The position numbers and the translations under genes are program-made. This document shows, piece after piece, positions 34,222 through 41,867 of a stretch of 45,953 bases of DNA. The stretch lies in NCBI GenBank assembly GCA_002339805.1, contig DDKW01000026.1, forward strand, positions 1 to 45,953, given 5' to 3'. The DNA is from Dehalococcoidia bacterium UBA2588. Its GTDB lineage: Bacteria; Chloroflexota; Dehalococcoidia; Lucifugimonadales; UBA3495. The stretch's first letter is position 1. Each line of letters opens with the position of its first letter. The notes beneath the pieces are model-generated. The model was not told the DNA's origin. It saw nothing but the letters and a program-made list of their open reading frames with translations, and did no database searches.

Positions 34222-35127
34222 TTAGTTTGATATTTTCTTAAGAAATTGCTGGTATTCCTTTAGAAATCCTACCGGATTGTCTCCTTGAACTAAGTGCCCG
34301 GCGTTATCTACCGTGCTTATAATACAATTGGCTATAGTATTACGCATTTTGTTCATGGTGTCTGAATTGAACACGTCACTGTTAGCTCCTCGAATGATTA
34401 AGGTTGGGCAATGGATTTGGGTTATCATTTCCCATAACTCAGAGGATGGGATAGTTTGGGATTGATAATCAGGATGTCTCATGATTTTGTCATATTTCCA
34501 TGACCATTTGCCGTCGCTTCTTTCTCTTATGTTGTATTTTAATGATCCTAGAACTTGCTCTATAGGCCGGCCTGTATATGACTGGATACGGTTAGCAAAT
34601 TCTTCAAAGCTGTCTAGTTCATCTGGTAAAGATTTGAATTGTTGCATTCTTCTCCGGCCCAGAGATTCCGTATCAGGCCCAGTATCCACTATTGTTAAGG
34701 AAGCTAATTTGTGAGAATTTTGAGATGCCCAAGCGTAACTATTTCTTCCTCCCATAGAATGCCCAATTAGGTGGAAATTGTTTAGTTTAAGATTAGACAC
34801 AATACTGTCAATATCTTTAACTTGTTCTTGAGTAGAATAATCTTGCTGATTCGACCAATCTGAATCTCCATGCCCACGTTGGTCAAGAGCAATTACATGA
34901 TATTGTTCGGATAATGGTAGACTTATGAAGTCCCAGCTATGTGCCTGCTGTGCATTACCATGCAACATTAAAATGGTTGGGTCATTAGAGTTTCCCCATT
35001 CTAAATAGTGGAAAGTCATATCTCTTACGGAAAGTGTGCAGTCTGTTGGTGCATTATGCGAAGTGAAAGGAATGCCTTTTTGCCTAGCTGCTTCATATAA
35101 GGAAAGACCTTGTGATTCTATTGACAT
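34222..35127 (-). CDS. Alpha/beta-hydrolase
   Basis: The 301 residues show a classical alpha/beta-hydrolase fold: LMLHGNAQQAHSWDF with the oxyanion-hole HGNA, LDQRGHGDSDW, the nucleophile elbow LIGHSMGGR (Ser124), an acid candidate Asp in LIIRGANSDVF and His in DNAGHLVQGDNP near the C-terminus. The start ATG 35127 was preferred because GAGG lies 6 bases upstream; the frame is open to 35160. Resembles the epoxide-hydrolase/esterase/meta-cleavage-hydrolase group without a deciding motif. Convergent with the SnoaL-like gene (4-base gap) and divergent from rplY. Confidence 0.87.
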   Translation of the reverse strand: MSIESQGLSLYEAARQKGIPFTSHNAPTDCTLSVRDMTFHYLEWGNSNDPTILMLHGNAQQAHSWDFISLPLSEQYHVIALDQRGHGDSDWSNQQDYSTQEQVKDIDSIVSNLKLNNFHLIGHSMGGRNSYAWASQNSHKLASLTIVDTGPDTESLGRRRMQQFKSLPDELDSFEEFANRIQSYTGRPIEQVLGSLKYNIRERSDGKWSWKYDKIMRHPDYQSQTIPSSELWEMITQIHCPTLIIRGANSDVFNSDTMNKMRNTIANCIISTVDNAGHLVQGDNPVGFLKEYQQFLKKISN

Positions 35128-35264
35128 ACAAACCTCATAAACTTGACTAAACTGTATCATTTACAGAGAAAAAATCAAATGTGGTAAAAAGGTTTATTTT
35201 GTTTCAAACTGATGCTATGATTATTCACCTGAAAATATCTTAATCTGCGCGTACTAGGAGACAT

Positions 35265-35930
35265 ATGGCGACCGAGACGGTTACATTAGAAGCTAAAGAA
35301 AGAGTGGTATTAGGTAAGAAAGTCAAATTACTAAGGTCTGAAGGTCTTACTCCGATCCACCTGTATGGAGCACAATTGCAATCATTGCCATTGCAATGCG
35401 AAGAACGGGCATTGGTAAGGGCCTTAGCATCTGCAGGTTCAAACACGCCTGTTATGTTGAATGTTGAAGGCCAGAACGATCCAGTTTTAACTTTTGCTAG
35501 AGAAATCCAATGGGACCCAGTCAAAGAAACTATTTTACATGTAGATTTTATGGTGGTTGATTCCACCCAAAAAATAACTGCTAGGGTTCCCGCTGTAATA
35601 ATTGGCGAAGCACCGGGAGCGCGAGCAATCTCTGGTCAAGTTAGTCTGTCTATTAGAGAGTTATTAGTAGAAGCTTTACCTATGGAAATGCCAGCTGAAA
35701 TTGAAATTGATGCTACTCAACTGACTGAAGCAGACTCTGTTATAAGGAGAGAAGATATACCTGTTTCTGAGGGAGTCGAACTTATAGGCGAACCAGATGT
35801 AATAATTGCACGTATTATCATTCCGAGAAGAGCACCATTGCTAGGTCAATCAGAGGAATCAACTGAAGAAGGGGCTGGGGCAGCTACTGAAGATACAACA
35901 GATCAAACAGAGGCTGAGTCAGAAGGCTAA
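35265..35930 (+). CDS. rplY: 50S ribosomal protein L25 (general stress, Ctc form)
   Basis: Binds 5S rRNA in the large subunit. The 221 residues have the N-terminal L25 domain (LEAKERVVLGKKVKLLRSEG then PIHLYGAQLQSLPL; about 6-95, including EIQWDPVKETILHVDF) and a C-terminal TL5/Ctc beta domain (VPAVIIGEAPGARA, SIRELLVEALP, ADSVIRREDIPV) ending in a Glu/Thr/Ala-rich acidic tail (about 195-221). The start is ATG 35265 with AGGAG 5 bases upstream. It is followed after 42 bases by the DUF3800-like gene; pth, the frequent neighbour of rplY, is absent. Confidence 0.96.
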   Translation: MATETVTLEAKERVVLGKKVKLLRSEGLTPIHLYGAQLQSLPLQCEERALVRALASAGSNTPVMLNVEGQNDPVLTFAREIQWDPVKETILHVDFMVVDSTQKITARVPAVIIGEAPGARAISGQVSLSIRELLVEALPMEMPAEIEIDATQLTEADSVIRREDIPVSEGVELIGEPDVIIARIIIPRRAPLLGQSEESTEEGAGAATEDTTDQTEAESEG

Positions 35931-35972
35931 TTTAATAACCTCGGTATCCCTCTATACTGGAGAAGTAATTAT

Positions 35973-36743
35973 ATGTATTTAATATATATGGGGGAATCTA
36001 CTAACTTCGATTTATCACCTGTTCAAGAAGAGCGTCAACATCAGATACATGCTGGTTTGATCATCCATGAGAGCGCTTGGGTTTCTTTGAACGGTGAATT
36101 GACTGCTCTTTATAAAAGATATTTTTCCATTGATAAGTCTGAGTTGATGCCTTTTATAAGTTCAGATGACCTGTATGAAGGGAAAAACGAATTTATTGAA
36201 TGGGAATCCGGAAAAAGAACTGCATTCGTTCAAGATTTACTAGATATATTAATAAGAAAAGAAATCCCTTTGATTGCCGCTTCACTCAATAATGGAGTGT
36301 ATGAAAATGCTAAAAATAATTTGAATAACCCCGAAGCATTAACTAAACCGCTCGATGAAATTATTATGGAAAGGTTTTTACTAGCTTTGAACATGTACAT
36401 GGATGAGTTGCAAATGTCTACTATGGATCCCAGTCAAATTATGCAATCTTCATGGACTATTAGTGATTACAGCATGTTGGTATGTAAATACGGAGGATCA
36501 GTAAAGCCGGAATTCATGGCTAATTTTCTTAATAATTCGTTGAATATACCTAATCCTTCTGTATTAGAAGATATTAGTTATGTAAGTAAAGAAAGATCTC
36601 TTATAGGTCAATTGGCCGATTTGTGTGCTTATTTTGTTATGCGCTGGCTAACCGAATCTGACGGAGATCACAGTTATATAGATTACATTAATGGCTTACA
36701 AGATGGTAGGGTACTACAAGTTATATACCCTGTGCAGTTATAA
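35973..36743 (+). CDS. DUF3800-like protein with altered active-site motif
   Basis: The 256-residue protein looks like DUF3800, a family of RNase-H-like fold proteins often found near mobile or defence genes. Agreements are the N-terminal YLIY strand, HAGLIIHESAWVSLNGELTALYKRYF (in pieces, about 27-52), and the C-terminal GQLADLCAYFVMRWLTES, where LxLADxxAY is the family's second acidic motif. The usual first motif (Y-x-D-E-S-G) reads YMGEST: Gly7 replaces the expected catalytic Asp, which may leave it inactive. The start is ATG 35973 with GGAG 9 bases upstream. Nothing nearby looks like a mobile element. Identity is moderate. Confidence 0.65.
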   Translation: MYLIYMGESTNFDLSPVQEERQHQIHAGLIIHESAWVSLNGELTALYKRYFSIDKSELMPFISSDDLYEGKNEFIEWESGKRTAFVQDLLDILIRKEIPLIAASLNNGVYENAKNNLNNPEALTKPLDEIIMERFLLALNMYMDELQMSTMDPSQIMQSSWTISDYSMLVCKYGGSVKPEFMANFLNNSLNIPNPSVLEDISYVSKERSLIGQLADLCAYFVMRWLTESDGDHSYIDYINGLQDGRVLQVIYPVQL

Positions 36744-36774
36744 TTTATCGTTAATATCTAACGGTTATAAACTG
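36735..36774. terminator. Hairpin at convergent gene ends, possible bidirectional terminator
   Basis: Outer arms CAGTTATAA and TTATAAACTG (one bulge) enclose an inner CGTTA / TAACG stem. The structure spans the stop codons of the DUF3800-like gene and the convergent permease gene. It is AU-rich with no long U-run, so termination activity is uncertain. Confidence 0.4.
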
Positions 36775-37614
36775 TCTTAGTAGGCTGCATAAGAGATCTA
36801 CTATAATTACAAGGACTATGTACCATAGTAGTAATAATCCTAGATCTTCATAGTGGAAATAACTAAAACTCAATCTAAATTCTCTGCCTAATCCAGCGGC
36901 GCTCACTAGCCCAACAACTACTGTGGTTCGGATCACTACTTCCCAGCGATACAGAAGATATGTTAGAAATTTGGGGAGGAGTTGTGGTAGGACTGCATAT
37001 GACAACAATTGCCATCCTCTTGCTCCGGAAGATTGTAAGGATTTTAGAGCTGTGATGTCCATATCTTCTATACACTCAGAATACAGCTTCCCTAATACTC
37101 CCACATTATGGATAGCTAATGCGATAGCTGCTACCCATATGCCTGGCGTCAAGAACAGCATTAATATGATTGCTAAAATCAGTTCAGGTATTGCTCTAGT
37201 GAAAGAATAAATATTACGGACAATAAAGTATACGATCTTTAGTAGAGGTCGACTATACCCAAATATTGTATCGTCATGGAAGTTTCGGGATGCAAATATA
37301 CAGGTTGTTAAAGCAATGATCCCTGCTATACCAATAGAACATATGCTCATCAATAATGTTTCGAACGCTAAATGTCTCAATTCAAACCAAGAATTGAACT
37401 GGTAGGCTAAGCTTAGATTCTGTTCAAAGCCCATTAATTTTGATATGAATTCTTTTGTTTCTGTCACAGTATGTAAGCTAAATAAACCAGGGAGGCTATA
37501 TCTACTCTCGAATAGAACATATCCCCAAGATATTATTGATAATATTACTGATGAGATTAGCGATATACGAATGATATATTTGTTCTTAACTGTGGAATCG
37601 CTTAGTTTATTCAT
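36751..37614 (-). CDS. phnE: Phosphonate-type ABC transporter permease (PhnE family), second copy
   Basis: The 287 residues have about six membrane segments and the ABC-permease EAA-like loop (LKSLQSSGARGWQLLSYAVLP, in part; about 187-207). FARAIPELILA-type and RWEVVIRTTVVVGLVSAAGLG segments are typical of PhnE. It forms the channel, probably as a heterodimer with the permease upstream. The ATG overlaps that gene's stop by 4 bases (ATGA), and it is the last gene of the phnD-phnC-phnE-phnE unit. Its end lies 7 bases from the convergent DUF3800-like gene. Confidence 0.9.
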   Translation of the reverse strand: MNKLSDSTVKNKYIIRISLISSVILSIISWGYVLFESRYSLPGLFSLHTVTETKEFISKLMGFEQNLSLAYQFNSWFELRHLAFETLLMSICSIGIAGIIALTTCIFASRNFHDDTIFGYSRPLLKIVYFIVRNIYSFTRAIPELILAIILMLFLTPGIWVAAIALAIHNVGVLGKLYSECIEDMDITALKSLQSSGARGWQLLSYAVLPQLLPKFLTYLLYRWEVVIRTTVVVGLVSAAGLGREFRLSFSYFHYEDLGLLLLWYIVLVIIVDLLCSLLRQFITVRY

Positions 37615-38408
37615 GAGGTTAAAGCCTTTCTGACAATGCTACTCCAAGCATCTACTACGACGACTAATATTGTTAGACAAATCAGTCCTGTCCATACTTG
37701 CCCAAATCTCAAATCTAGTAATGAGAGATGAATTTGATAGCCGATACCTTGTATCCCTATGAAGCTCATGATTGCAGCTGATCGAATGCCACATTCTAAT
37801 CTGTAAAATATATAACTTATGATATTTGGCATCGCCAAAGGGATGCGGCCATACATCACAGCTTTGGTGTAGCTAGCTCCGTTAGAAAGCAATAACCTTA
37901 TAGGCTGCTGAGGTACATCCCGTAATTGTTCTGCAAAGATGCGGCCCAATATCCCTACGTAAGGTATAGTCAGTGCCAAAACAGCTACCATAGGAGAAAG
38001 TCCTATTATGGAAACTAGCAGTAAAGCCCAGATTAATTCGTGAATGGAACGCGTGCATGCCAAAACGAACCTAAGGGTTGTAACTACTGTGTTGTTAACG
38101 TATTTATTGTAAATACAAGTCCCTGAACTGAGAATCCCAATAGGGATCGCGATTATTATGGCAAGGCTTAGGCCGCCAAAGGCATATAGGATTGTCTGCA
38201 CCACAGCTTTCAAACATATAACTAAAAATTCGGGAGTAACATCCAAATAGAATACAGACCACAAAAAATTGAAAAGTGTAGATATTCCATCATAACTGAT
38301 CAGGGTTTGATCAGTGTAAAAAATACGAATACTGGACCATAAAAATGCGGAGACCAATATTAATGTAAGTATTTTTTTATGCTCAAAAAAATGATTAACA
38401 TTTTTCAT
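37611..38408 (-). CDS. phnE: Phosphonate-type ABC transporter permease (PhnE family), first copy
   Basis: The 265-residue inner-membrane permease has about six spans, the ACTRSIHELIWALLLVSIIG segment and the coupling loop (PQQPIRLLLSNGASYTKAVM then YGRIP). RLECGIRSAAIMSFIGIQGIG corresponds to the PhnE C-terminal segment. It is clearly homologous to the following permease gene but divergent, as in importers with two PhnE subunits. The ATG overlaps the phnC stop by 4 bases, so translation is coupled. Confidence 0.9.
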   Translation of the reverse strand: MKNVNHFFEHKKILTLILVSAFLWSSIRIFYTDQTLISYDGISTLFNFLWSVFYLDVTPEFLVICLKAVVQTILYAFGGLSLAIIIAIPIGILSSGTCIYNKYVNNTVVTTLRFVLACTRSIHELIWALLLVSIIGLSPMVAVLALTIPYVGILGRIFAEQLRDVPQQPIRLLLSNGASYTKAVMYGRIPLAMPNIISYIFYRLECGIRSAAIMSFIGIQGIGYQIHLSLLDLRFGQVWTGLICLTILVVVVDAWSSIVRKALTS

Positions 38409-39139
38409 TTATAAAGCTCTTTTAGCATGGATTCATTTATCTCATTGGCAGACACATCGAATACGATTGAATGTTCTTTTATACCTATGAGTCTAGAGCA
38501 GTATTCTTGGATTAACCTTGTATTGTGTAACGTGATGATTACACTGCGGTTAGTATTGACTAATTTTGACCTTATGAGCTGCATAATATCTTCTGCTCTG
38601 GCAGGATCCAATGAAGATACTGGCTCGTCCGCTAATACGACCATAGGATTTTGTACTAATAATCTCGCTATTGAGACTCTTTGTTGTTCTCCTCCAGACA
38701 AATGAGCGGCCTTGTTATTAATCTTATCCTCGATGCCTAGATCCTTTAGAATAGCAAAGACTTTGCCTCGCTCAAGAGGATAAATAAGAGATAGTAAAGA
38801 TTTAAATAGGCTCCAATTTCCAAGGTTTCCTGCAAGTACATTATTAATTACATTTAATTCTGGGATGATGGAATACTGTTGATCTATCATGCCTACTAGG
38901 TTGGCTAGATCTTTTCCTGGTTTCAATTTGCCGATATCTTGACTTGATATTGAAATGGACCCAGTCGTAGGTTTACTGAGTCCACTAATCATGTTCAGCA
39001 AGGTAGTTTTACCACTTCCAGAAGGACCAGCTATAGCTAGGATCTCGCCCTGCCCTACCTTAAATGAGACGTCTTTTAGAGCTGCTGACGTGCCATAATA
39101 CTTACTGACATTGTTGATATCAATCAAATTACCTGTCAT
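38405..39139 (-). CDS. phnC: Phosphonate-type ABC transporter ATPase
   Basis: The 244-residue ABC ATPase powers import. Walker A is GPSGSGKTT (about 35-43), the Q-loop lies in VGMIDQQYSIIPEL, the signature is LSGGEQQRVSIARLL, Walker B is MVVLADEPVSSLDP and the switch is His in ITLHNTRL. The region around YSIIPELNVINNVLAGN matches PhnC rather than other ABC families. It starts 5 bases after phnD and overlaps the first permease by 4 bases. Confidence 0.93.
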   Translation of the reverse strand: MTGNLIDINNVSKYYGTSAALKDVSFKVGQGEILAIAGPSGSGKTTLLNMISGLSKPTTGSISISSQDIGKLKPGKDLANLVGMIDQQYSIIPELNVINNVLAGNLGNWSLFKSLLSLIYPLERGKVFAILKDLGIEDKINNKAAHLSGGEQQRVSIARLLVQNPMVVLADEPVSSLDPARAEDIMQLIRSKLVNTNRSVIITLHNTRLIQEYCSRLIGIKEHSIVFDVSANEINESMLKELYK

Positions 39140-39144
39140 GTAAG

Positions 39145-40026
39145 TTATTTAATGATTCCTAAAGCTTCCGCAGTATCTTTTATAGCATCGTAATTACTAT
39201 TATTAGTCGAGATAAATTGATCCGCGTTAAATAGTTCAAGGATTTCAGAGTGTTCTTCCGCATTAAGATCTAATAATGCTTGTTTGATTTTACTCGTGAA
39301 CCCGTCTCCAAACTTGGTCTCTATATCGGACCTGACTGTCCAGTTGTAGTCATAATATTCTGGAGTTGTATAAAACTCTCGAACCAAAGCGGGATCTGCT
39401 TTGCCCTCTGAAACTGCTCTGTTCCACACTTTGTAGTTAAGAGCACCTACGTCAAAAGCTCCGTCCTGAACTAATTTCCATGTTAGATCATGAGACCCGG
39501 AATAGTTAGGTAAAGCCTTGAAGTCAGAATCTGGATCTATTCCGTTTTCTAGCATGAATAATCTAGGCATTAAATTCCCCGAGGTTGAGTTCTCACTACC
39601 AAAAGTTAATGTTAGGTTGGGAGCTTGTTCTTTAAGGTCTGCTAAGTCATTGATTTGCAGGGAAGATTTGACAACGAATTTGCTCAGGTAACTTGCATCT
39701 GATTTACGTTGAGCGATTGCTTGAGCACCATTATCTTGTATCCGGGCTTGTACTCCAGTTAAGCCTCCAAAGAATGCAAGATCTAGATCGCCTTTGCTGA
39801 ACGCTACAACTACAGCTGAATAGTCAATGCTTGGCTTGAACTGTACATTAACGTTTAATTCGTTTGATAGATATGTAGCAAATTTTTCGTATCTTCGGGC
39901 CAATCTTTCTGTGTCTTGGTCAGGTATACCGCCTACGAATAGGGTCTCTGCAGGTGTTCCACACCCAAGTAGTGCTAGGCACGTTATGATAAAAGGAACT
40001 AGGGTCAATTTTTTTAAAAACTTCAT
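39145..40026 (-). CDS. phnD: Phosphonate-type ABC transporter substrate-binding lipoprotein
   Basis: About 293 residues. The signal peptide begins MKFLKKLTLVPFIITCLALL and ends in lipobox LLGC (Cys22), so the protein is anchored outside the membrane. The PhnD fold is visible: FVGGIPDQDTERLARRYEKF, VQFKPSIDYSAVVVAFSKGDLDL (split around Ala), AFFGGLTGVQAR and TFGSENSTSGNLMPRLFML, whose Ser-rich loop binds the phosphorus oxyanion in this family, then YNYKVWN-like and PEYYDYNWTVR segments. I set the start at ATG 40026 (GGAG 8 bases upstream). Ligand could be a phosphonate, phosphite or phosphate. No C-P lyase, phosphonatase or phosphite oxidase gene is nearby. Confidence 0.9.
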   Translation of the reverse strand: MKFLKKLTLVPFIITCLALLGCGTPAETLFVGGIPDQDTERLARRYEKFATYLSNELNVNVQFKPSIDYSAVVVAFSKGDLDLAFFGGLTGVQARIQDNGAQAIAQRKSDASYLSKFVVKSSLQINDLADLKEQAPNLTLTFGSENSTSGNLMPRLFMLENGIDPDSDFKALPNYSGSHDLTWKLVQDGAFDVGALNYKVWNRAVSEGKADPALVREFYTTPEYYDYNWTVRSDIETKFGDGFTSKIKQALLDLNAEEHSEILELFNADQFISTNNSNYDAIKDTAEALGIIK

Positions 40027-40163
40027 TAAGGATACTCCATTTGTATTCACGAAAAAAAACTAGTCGTCGGAGTGATCCTGTCAGGTAAATCCGTTTTTAA
40101 AAGTCATTGATTTAGTCATTACGAAATAGTAATTAAGAGAGGTATCTATGTCAAGTTTCAAGG

Positions 40164-40192
40164 TGGACATTGCTGTCATTGATGCATATAAT
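40164..40192 (+). promoter_or_regulatory. Near-consensus promoter for tRNA-Ser
   Basis: TGGACA (40164-40169) and a perfect TATAAT (40187-40192) are spaced by 17 bases, with the predicted start about 30 bases before the tRNA. Only one base departs from consensus, as expected for a strong stable-RNA promoter. Confidence 0.8.
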
Positions 40193-40228
40193 TCTACAAA
40201 CAATTCCTATTTGTTATTGTGCTTAGAA

Positions 40229-40320
40229 GGAGAGGTGCCGGAGTGGTTGAACGGGCTCGCCTGGAAAGCGTGTAGGGGTCGAAAGGCCTCTCGCGGGTTC
40301 GAATCCCGCCCTCTCCGCCA
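40229..40320 (+). tRNA. tRNA-Ser (GGA anticodon)
   Basis: The 92-base cloverleaf has acceptor stem GGAGAGG / CCTCTCC, discriminator G and an encoded CCA end (40318-40320). Anticodon GGA is at 40263-40265 in loop CTGGAAA, with a CGC/GCG stem. A long variable arm (GTAGGGGTC...GGCCTCT) is typical of class II tRNAs, and the T arm is GCGGGTTCGAATCCCGC. It reads UCC and UCU codons. Confidence 0.97.
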
Positions 40321-40404
40321 TTGACTGACAGTAAACTTTAATATGCCTTTGATGGTTTAACCTATAAATCCCAACGTTGTAGAATTTCTTGCATTTGCCT
40401 GATA

Positions 40405-41391
40405 TTACAAACCTAATTTTTGGTAAACTTCAGGATTAGCACAATATTCCAGTCTTTCTCCGTTTGATCCAAGAATTAAATTGCCTGCAGCAATCATGCA
40501 CATTTTCTTGCGAGCTTCGATTGATGCGCTGCCTATGTGGGGACTAATGATTAAGTTGTCTAGTGTTAATAAAGGGCTATCTGGTTCGATTGGTTCTGGA
40601 TCTGTCACATCTATGCCTGCGGAACGAATCCATCCTTCATTTAATGCATCGTACAAGGCAGAAGGGTTAACAATCGGCCCGCGTGCTGTGTTTATGAGCA
40701 CGCTGTCTTTTTTCATGGCTTTAAGTTCGTCATAGCTAATTAGGTAATAAGTTTCAGGGGTTAATGGAACATGCACCGATACGTAATCCGAATTGGATAA
40801 TACTTCATACATATTGTCACAGTATGTAACCCCAGGTAGATCATCTATGTCAGGTTTAGGTGTTCTTGAGTGATATAATACGTCCATATCAAAGCCTTGT
40901 GCTCTCTTTAGCATTTCTCGGCCTATGGTTCCCATTCCTATGATCCCAAGAGTAGCTCCACCAACATCTGTTCCTAACCAACTCATTGGGTGGAATGCAA
41001 TTTCCCATTGTTTGTTTTTTACCCAGTTATATGATTCTGAAATTCTTCTCGCGCAATTGAGGAGTAAACCAAACGCTATGTCTGCGGTTGGTCTCGCGAC
41101 TACTCCAGGTGTGTTGCCTACCATAACACCCAGATTAGTAGCCTCTCCAACGTCTATATTATCAACTCCTACTCCAAGTTGGCTTATAACTCTAAGGTTT
41201 TTACATTCAGATATGATGCCAGCATCCACTTTGTCCATAACAGTTGTTAGAATTCCATCACATTCAGACGCTTTAACTCTTAACAAGTCTCTTGTGATAG
41301 GGTTGTCATCTTCCCATACTTCTATTTCGGCATGGGCAGTTACTAATTCGATTGCTTCTTCAAATAATGGCCTTGTGATTAAAACTTTCAT
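40405..41391 (-). CDS. D-2-hydroxyacid dehydrogenase (glyoxylate/hydroxypyruvate-reductase-like)
   Basis: The 328 residues have the NAD(P) loop GIIGMGTIG (149-157) and the catalytic triad Arg237 in NTARGPIV, Glu266 in TDPEPI and His285 in SPHIGSAS. The SRT after the second strand (YHSRTPKP) suggests NADPH preference, as in glyoxylate/hydroxypyruvate reductases. QLGVGVDNIDV lacks the Lys that marks phosphite dehydrogenases. The start is ATG 41391. The GlcD-like oxidase lies upstream on the same strand beyond a 476-base gap. Both act on 2-hydroxy/2-oxo acids, possibly in glycolate or glyoxylate handling. Confidence 0.9.
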   Translation of the reverse strand: MKVLITRPLFEEAIELVTAHAEIEVWEDDNPITRDLLRVKASECDGILTTVMDKVDAGIISECKNLRVISQLGVGVDNIDVGEATNLGVMVGNTPGVVARPTADIAFGLLLNCARRISESYNWVKNKQWEIAFHPMSWLGTDVGGATLGIIGMGTIGREMLKRAQGFDMDVLYHSRTPKPDIDDLPGVTYCDNMYEVLSNSDYVSVHVPLTPETYYLISYDELKAMKKDSVLINTARGPIVNPSALYDALNEGWIRSAGIDVTDPEPIEPDSPLLTLDNLIISPHIGSASIEARKKMCMIAAGNLILGSNGERLEYCANPEVYQKLGL

Positions 41392-41526
41392 CTATATAAC
41401 GCTACCCGAGATTAAATATTAATCTAATAGTATGGTAAATGTTATATTTTGGCAAAATAAATAAATTGATAGGAGGAAGGGATCCTCTTTTTAAAAAGGA
41501 TGGTTTTGAGACAGAAGTGTAGGGTA

Positions 41527-41554
41527 AGAGGCCCGTGAGGAGGTACGGGCCTCT
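41527..41554. other. Perfect 10-bp hairpin with Shine-Dalgarno / anti-Shine-Dalgarno loop
   Basis: AGAGGCCCGT (41527-41536) pairs fully with ACGGGCCTCT (41545-41554) around an 8-base loop. The loop is GAGGAGGT on the plus strand and ACCTCCTC on the minus strand. No T-run follows on either strand, so it is not a plain intrinsic terminator. It lies just after the 53-codon ORF and could be the 3' structure of that short minus-strand transcript. Confidence 0.6.
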
Positions 41555-41568
41555 AGGTTGGGTTGGTG

Positions 41569-41730
41569 CTAATATCCTACGATATTTAAGAACATTGCTT
41601 CATTATCAGTTAGTTTCTCTATTTCTCTGCGTTCCAGTTCTGTCATGGCAGGAGCAGAAAACGTAGAAGAAAGTACTGATATGCAATAACTGACATTTGA
41701 CATAGCTTCATGAATCACTTTGTTAAACAT
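41569..41730 (-). CDS. Possible 53-residue protein with its own promoter
   Basis: A minus-strand ORF from ATG 41730 to TAG 41569. It has a Cys/Ser-rich first half (MSNVSYCISVLSSTFSAPA, from residue 10) and a charged helix-like second half (TELERREIEKLTDNEAMFL, from residue 30). I recognise no family. A consensus promoter lies 68 bases upstream and a strong hairpin 15 bases downstream, so the locus looks like a discrete small transcription unit. Against it, the nearest purine-rich site (AGAGAGG) is 13 bases from the ATG, too far for an ideal ribosome site. It is in the 476-base gap between two enzyme genes; the rest of that gap is AT-rich without further features. Confidence 0.4.
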   Translation of the reverse strand: MFNKVIHEAMSNVSYCISVLSSTFSAPAMTELERREIEKLTDNEAMFLNIVGY

Positions 41731-41797
41731 GCTAGTAAATTAACCTCTCTATAATCATTATTTAAAATACTTACTTAAATATTTTATTTGATATAAT

Positions 41798-41825
41798 GAT
41801 ATACCCGGCAACAGTATTCTGTCAA
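41798..41825 (-). promoter_or_regulatory. Consensus promoter for the small minus-strand unit
   Basis: On the minus strand a perfect TTGACA (41820-41825) is followed after 16 bases by TATATC (41798-41803, 4 of 6). It sits 43 bases past the stop of the GlcD-like gene and reads into the 53-codon ORF, with a predicted 5' leader of about 60 bases. Confidence 0.6.
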
Positions 41826-41867
41826 GGGATATTAATAACTTTGCAATATTGCAATTAAGGATACTAA

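Noticed and set aside
40148..40321. An ORF with a good AGAGG ribosome site that runs through the tRNA-Ser gene.
   Set aside because: Its second half is the translated tRNA (the GFESRP artefact) and its first half covers the tRNA promoter.
40405..41391. D-2-hydroxyacid dehydrogenase as a phosphite dehydrogenase (PtxD), given the phosphonate-type importer nearby.
   Set aside because: The PtxD-specific Lys (GCALKGFDN in the reference) is Val here (QLGVGVDN), and a tRNA and a long gap separate it from the importer. It fits glyoxylate/hydroxypyruvate reductase better.
41527..41554. Intrinsic terminator.
   Set aside because: The stem is excellent but no T-run follows on either strand, so I list it as a hairpin of unknown role.
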